From: GMQP-bins7 sp963776565
Lineage (GTDB): Bacteria; Actinomycetota; Thermoleophilia; Gaiellales; Gaiellaceae
DNA length: 64,000 nucleotides
Assembly (NCBI GenBank): GCA_963776565.1
Contig: CAVZNF010000005.1
Coordinates: 124,001 to 188,000, forward strand
Reading direction: 5' to 3'
The translations under genes were made by a program, and so were the position numbers. The notes below the pieces were generated by a model. It made no database searches and was not told where the DNA came from. It saw only the letters and a list, made by a program, of their open reading frames with translations. Positions 60,685-64,000 of the stretch are shown one piece after another. Position 1 is the first letter of the stretch. Each line of letters opens with the position of its first letter.

Positions 60685-61052
60685 TACGAGGCGAGACGCA
60701 GTCGGTAGCGCTGCGCGAGGCGCTCGATGTCGCGCCGGTAGAAGAGCTTCACACGCACGTGCGGGTAGAGCCGCTGCACCTCGCGGAGCTTGCGGTTCTT
60801 GCGAGTGACGAGCGACTGCTTCATCACCGTCACCTCGATGAAGAGGTTCTGCTCCGGAAGGTAGAAGTCCGGCGTGAATGCGCAGACGACACGGCCCTCG
60901 TCGTCGCGCTCGAGAACGAACGACTGGGGCTCATAGTCCCAGCGGACGCCGTAGTAATCGAGGATCTTTGCGCACTCGACCTCGATCCGGTTGGCGAACC
61001 GCGGGGGGTCAGTTCCACAATATGCCTGGAAAACGAGGCTTTCCTCCCGCAC
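60684..61052 (-). CDS. PD-(D/E)XK nuclease-like protein (122 aa)
   Basis: VREESLVFQAYCGTDPPRFA, RIEVECAKILDYYGVRWDYE, then CAFTPDFYLPEQNLFIEVTV and MKQSLVTRKNRKLREVQRLY. The PD-x(10+)-EVT-x-K pattern with an upstream Glu (IEVE) fits a PD-(D/E)XK core like those in small Holliday-junction-resolvase or DUF559-type proteins, although Thr stands between the second acid and Lys region. GTG at 61052 or 61058. Coupled to hpt; a nucleic-acid-processing role is inferred. Confidence 0.6.
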   Translation of the reverse strand: MREESLVFQAYCGTDPPRFANRIEVECAKILDYYGVRWDYEPQSFVLERDDEGRVVCAFTPDFYLPEQNLFIEVTVMKQSLVTRKNRKLREVQRLYPHVRVKLFYRRDIERLAQRYRLRLAS

Positions 61053-61109
61053 CTGCACCAGCGTACCGACGGCCTCGGACGACCACGGATCGGCCGTAGA
61101 CTTTCGCTC

Positions 61110-61898
61110 GTGTTCCGAATCGCCCAGTTCTCCGACCTTCACTGCGGCGAGACGTACTTCGAGGCGAGCCTCCTCGAGCGCGCGATCGGCGAGATAAACG
61201 AGCTCAAGCCGGACGTCGTCGTGTGCTCGGGAGACCTCACGACGTTCGGCTTCCGGCACGAGTACCTGACCGCGAGGGAGTACCTCGATCGCATCGATTG
61301 CGACGCGCTCGTCGTCGTCCCGGGCAATCACGACTCCCGCAATGTCGGCTATGTGCACTTCGAGGAGATGTTCGGCTCACGCAACTCCGTGCTCCGCAAA
61401 GGGCCGGTGTCGATCGTCGCCGTCGACTCGAGCGAGCCGGATCTCGACCACGGCCAGATCGGGCGGGGCCGGTACCGCTGGATCGAGGAGCAGTTCACGG
61501 CCGAACCGGCGGAGATGAAGATCTTCGTCCTGCACCATCACCTGCTCCCGGTGCCGGGAACGGGGCGTGAGCGGAACGTCGTCTACGACGCGGGCGACGC
61601 GATCGAGTGCCTCCAGCGCGCAGGCGTGCGCCTCGTGCTTTCGGGCCACAAGCACGTGCCGTACGTCTGGAGGCTCGAGGATCTCTTCGTCGTCAACGCC
61701 GGCACGGTGTCCTCACTCCGCCTCCGTGGGAACACGAGGCCCTGTTACAACCTGATCGAGATCGACGGGACACGCGTCGACATCTGGCGGCGTCATCCGT
61801 TCCACGGCCAGGTGAAGCTCGTCTCGTTCGCCCTCGACACCCTCGAGTACGCGAAGTTCACCGGCGCGATTGAGGACGAAGTCACCGCGCGAACGTGA
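61110..61898 (+). CDS. Calcineurin-like metallophosphoesterase
   Basis: Intact, 262 residues. All five metal blocks: FSDLHCGE, VVCSGDLTTFG, VV-PGNHDSRNVG, LHHHLLPVPG and LSGHKHVPYVW. Closest in layout to class III cyclic-nucleotide-type phosphodiesterases and exopolyphosphate-like enzymes. TAGACT (61097-61102) precedes the GTG by 7 bases. Its stop overlaps the GTG of the cyclic 2,3-diphosphoglycerate synthetase gene, so a phosphoester from that pathway is a reasonable substrate, not shown. Confidence 0.88.
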   Translation: MFRIAQFSDLHCGETYFEASLLERAIGEINELKPDVVVCSGDLTTFGFRHEYLTAREYLDRIDCDALVVVPGNHDSRNVGYVHFEEMFGSRNSVLRKGPVSIVAVDSSEPDLDHGQIGRGRYRWIEEQFTAEPAEMKIFVLHHHLLPVPGTGRERNVVYDAGDAIECLQRAGVRLVLSGHKHVPYVWRLEDLFVVNAGTVSSLRLRGNTRPCYNLIEIDGTRVDIWRRHPFHGQVKLVSFALDTLEYAKFTGAIEDEVTART

Positions 61899-63152
61899 GG
61901 GCTCTCGCCATCGTCGACGGCGAGCACTACGCCCCCGTCGTGCGTGACGCGCTCGCCGAGCTGCCGTACGAGTTCGTCGCGGCCGTTCTGATCGGGGGTG
62001 ACGAGAAGCTGCGCGGGGGAGAGGAGTACGGCGTTCCGCTCGCCGCCGACGTCGAGTCCGCAGTCGCCGAGCATGCGCCGGACGTGGTCGTCGACCTCTC
62101 GGACGAGCCGGTGCTCGGCCCCGTCGAACGCTTCGCGCTCGCGAGCCGGGTCCTCGCGTTGGGGCTGCCGTACGTCGGAGCGGACTTCCGTCTCGAACCC
62201 GCCGTTGCGCGAGCCCTTCGAGCTCCCGTCGATCGCCGTCGTAGGGACGGGTAAGCGCGTCGGCAAGACCGCCGTGACCGGTCACGTTGCGCGCCTTCTC
62301 GCTGTCGACCGACGCGTCGTCGTTGTCGCGATGGGGAGAGGAGGGCCGCCTGAGCCCGAGGTCGTGACCGTGCCTCCCACGATCGACTCGCTCGTTGCGC
62401 TCTCGCGGTCGGGGCGACATGCCGCATCGGATCACCTCGAGACCGCCGCTCTCGTCGGTGTGCCGACCGTTGGCTGTCGGCGATGCGGTGGAGGGCTCGC
62501 AGGAGCGGTCGGATCCTCGAACGTCGGAGACGGAGCGCGCGTCGCCGTCGGCCTTGCTCCCGACCTCGTGCTCTTCGACGGGAGCGGCGCGGCGTTGCCT
62601 CCCATCGCCGCCGATCGCACCGTCGTCGTCGTCGGAGGACATCAGGATCCGACAGTTGTCGGCGGGTATCTGAACACGTACCGGCTCCTGCTCGCAGACG
62701 TCGTCGTGGTGACGATGGCCGAGGAGGGCTCGGGTTGGGAGACGGTTCGACACCGTGTTGCCGAGGCCGTTCGTCCGGGCACGACGGTGATCGCAACGAC
62801 GCTGCAGCCACGCCCGGCCGCCGACATCACGGGACGCTCCGTTGCCTACTTTTGCGCGGCTCCACGGGCCGCGCACGGACGGCTGCGCGAGCACCTCGAA
62901 GCCGCTTACGGCGCCAGCATCGTCCACGTGTCCGGGAACCTCGCGAATCGCGCCGCTCTGCGCGAGGAGCTCGTCGACGTCCGCGCTGACGTCTTCTTGG
63001 TGGAGCTGAAAGCCGCGGCGATCGACGTCGTCGCGGAGGAAGCGCTCGTCCACGGGGCCGAGGTCGTCCTCGCCACGAGCGACGTCGTCCCGCTGGCCGG
63101 CGAGCCGGACCTTGACGAACTGCTCCTCGGCATGGCCAAATTCACCTCGTGA
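61895..63152 (+). CDS. cpgS: Cyclic 2,3-diphosphoglycerate synthetase, frameshifted
   Basis: About 419 residues. N-terminal part ALAIVDGEHYAPVVRDALAE, EYGVPLAADVESAVAEHAPD; after an extra C near 62198, PPLREPFELPSIAVVGTGKR then VGKTAVTGHVARLL (P-loop), VVAMGRGGPPEPEVVT, SDHLETAALVGVPTVGCRRC and TTLQPRPAADITGRSVAYFC. The enzyme closes 2,3-diphosphoglycerate to the cyclic form with ATP; best known from thermophilic methanogens. The neighbouring 2-phosphoglycerate kinase supplies its substrate. GTG coupled to the phosphoesterase. Confidence 0.85.
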
Positions 63153-64000
63153 GGGAGCGCCGCCACAGTCTCCCGTTGCCGCTGGGCGACGAGGTTCCGT
63201 TCTCGAAGGGCCTGATGGCGCGCGCGCTGGTCGTCACGGGCCTCGATCCGGAGCGCGCATACCTCATCGCTCAGCGCGCAGACCGCGACCTGGCCGAGCG
63301 AGGGGCCGTCTCGCTCGATCTCGATCGCCTCGGGGAGCTCGCTGCCGAGCTCATCGGCGACGAGGAGGCTGCGCGGACGGTCCGGCGACTCCGACGCCTC
63401 GACGCTCTCCAGCGGCTCGACGAGCCGCTGCTGCTGCTCGTCGGCGGTGCTACCGGGACAGGGAAGTCGACGATCGCGACGGAGGCGGCGCACCGGCTCG
63501 GGATCACGCGGGTGACGTCGACCGACTTCATCCGGCAGACGATGCGGACCTTCTTCTCCAAGGAGTTCATGCCGTCCGTCCATTACTCGAGCTTCGAGGC
63601 ACGCCTGGCGCTGACGCGGGCAGAGGAGGAGGAGTCCGGAGACGCTGCGATCCTCGGCTTCCTCGATCAGACGCGGAACGTTCTCGTCGGCGTGGACGCG
63701 GCGCTCGAACGCGCAGCGACGGAGCGGTGGTCGACGGTGCTCGAGGGCGTCCACCTCGTGCCCGGCATGGTCGGCACGGAGTTTCCCGGCGCATTCGTCG
63801 TCCAGTGCGTGGTCGCGATCGAGGACGAGAATCTGCACCGCAGTCACTTCTGGGTGCGCGACCAGGCGACCGAGGGTCTTCGCCCGCTCGAGAAGTACCT
63901 CGACTCGCTTCCCCAGATCCGCGAGATCCAGGACTACCTCGTCGAGCGCGCCCGACGCCACGACGTGCCGGTGATCTACAACGACTCGCTCGACCGGGCG
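63149..64000 (+). CDS. pgk2: 2-phosphoglycerate kinase (3' end beyond window)
   Basis: Open frame of 284 codons from a GTG that overlaps the previous stop, running off the window. N-terminal ATP-cone-like part (FSKGLMARALVVTGLDPERA), then Walker A LLLVGGATGTGKSTIATEAA and ITRVTSTDFIRQTMRTFF, VLEGVHLVPGM. Matches archaeal-type 2-phosphoglycerate kinase, which makes 2,3-diphosphoglycerate. Intact as far as seen. With cpgS it forms a complete two-step route to cyclic 2,3-diphosphoglycerate. Confidence 0.9.
   Translation, partial: MRERRHSLPLPLGDEVPFSKGLMARALVVTGLDPERAYLIAQRADRDLAERGAVSLDLDRLGELAAELIGDEEAARTVRRLRRLDALQRLDEPLLLLVGGATGTGKSTIATEAAHRLGITRVTSTDFIRQTMRTFFSKEFMPSVHYSSFEARLALTRAEEEESGDAAILGFLDQTRNVLVGVDAALERAATERWSTVLEGVHLVPGMVGTEFPGAFVVQCVVAIEDENLHRSHFWVRDQATEGLRPLEKYLDSLPQIREIQDYLVERARRHDVPVIYNDSLDRA

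Noticed and set aside
61713..63053. 446-residue minus ORF opposite cpgS
   Set aside because: Shadow frame; the plus strand carries the recognised enzyme.
62906..63961. 351-residue minus ORF opposite the 2-phosphoglycerate kinase gene
   Set aside because: The plus strand has an open kinase frame with Walker A running off the window; the minus ORF has no domain.
1..64000. CRISPR arrays, rRNA genes, IS elements
   Set aside because: No regularly spaced repeats, no rRNA-like sequence and no transposase found on either strand.

Overview
The window is GC-rich (mostly C or G at third codon positions), with many GTG starts, ATGA/GTGA stop-start overlaps and TANNNT -10 boxes placed 6-7 bases before start codons. 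That combination, with a class E sortase, an RsH enzyme, ruvCAB and cyclic-2,3-diphosphoglycerate genes, suggests an actinobacterium, most likely class Thermoleophilia (Gaiellales or Solirubrobacterales). The placement is inferred from gene style; no rRNA is present. Many genes carry single-base frameshifts, mostly one-base insertions, that preserve family sequence on both sides. I read these as assembly or sequencing errors in most cases and annotate the whole gene.

Region 1 (0-6 kb): a small secreted protein, a flippase-like membrane protein, a CAP-domain protein, and an MFS transporter coupled to a methyltransferase. Between 4.8 and 5.75 kb lie three copies of an unrecognised structured small RNA on the minus strand. 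Each has its own -35/-10 promoter, compensatory base changes in its stems, and a shared palindrome about 60 bp upstream. This is the strongest candidate for something undescribed.

Region 2 (6-17.2 kb): amine catabolism. A dimethylglycine/sarcosine dehydrogenase-like flavoprotein and a small-molecule kinase precede an amino acid/amine permease, which is divergent from a seven-gene operon: glutamine synthetase-like ligase, formyltransferase, gamma-glutamyl-GABA hydrolase-like amidotransferase, small membrane protein, aldehyde dehydrogenase, SDR and VOC protein. The set resembles the gamma-glutamylated putrescine (Puu) route. A perfect 12-bp palindrome overlaps the -35 of the operon promoter.

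Region 3 (17.3-27.85 kb): an accessory island between a CAU tRNA gene and a partial copy of the tRNA 3' end. It holds a TolB-like propeller gene, a secreted protein, a block of small phage-like genes on the minus strand, short membrane proteins, a carboxymuconolactone decarboxylase-like protein, an M50-like protease and a GT87 transferase. Three copies of one gene tail mark module junctions. I found no integrase.

Region 4 (28-41.3 kb): chromosomal core: peroxiredoxin, pdxS-pdxT-yebC, an S9 peptidase, a lipoprotein, ruvC-ruvA-ruvB, recJ and a bifunctional (p)ppGpp synthetase/hydrolase.

Region 5 (41.3-51.6 kb): cell envelope and signalling: cupin-TPR fusion, class E sortase, O-antigen-ligase-like protein, an LPNTG surface protein, an HtrA protease divergent from an MprAB-like two-component system, a secreted helical protein sharing the same three-box regulatory site, then a minus operon of phosphohexomutase, thioesterase and GAF-domain protein.

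Region 6 (51.6-64 kb): a cyclase-ATPase-TPR signalling protein, a TIM-barrel protein, cytochrome c maturation genes (ccmE with a Cys-type heme motif, ccmF, a CcmI-like protein), an M23 peptidase, hpt with a PD-(D/E)XK-like protein, and a metallophosphoesterase operon with cyclic 2,3-diphosphoglycerate synthetase and 2-phosphoglycerate kinase (cut by the window end).
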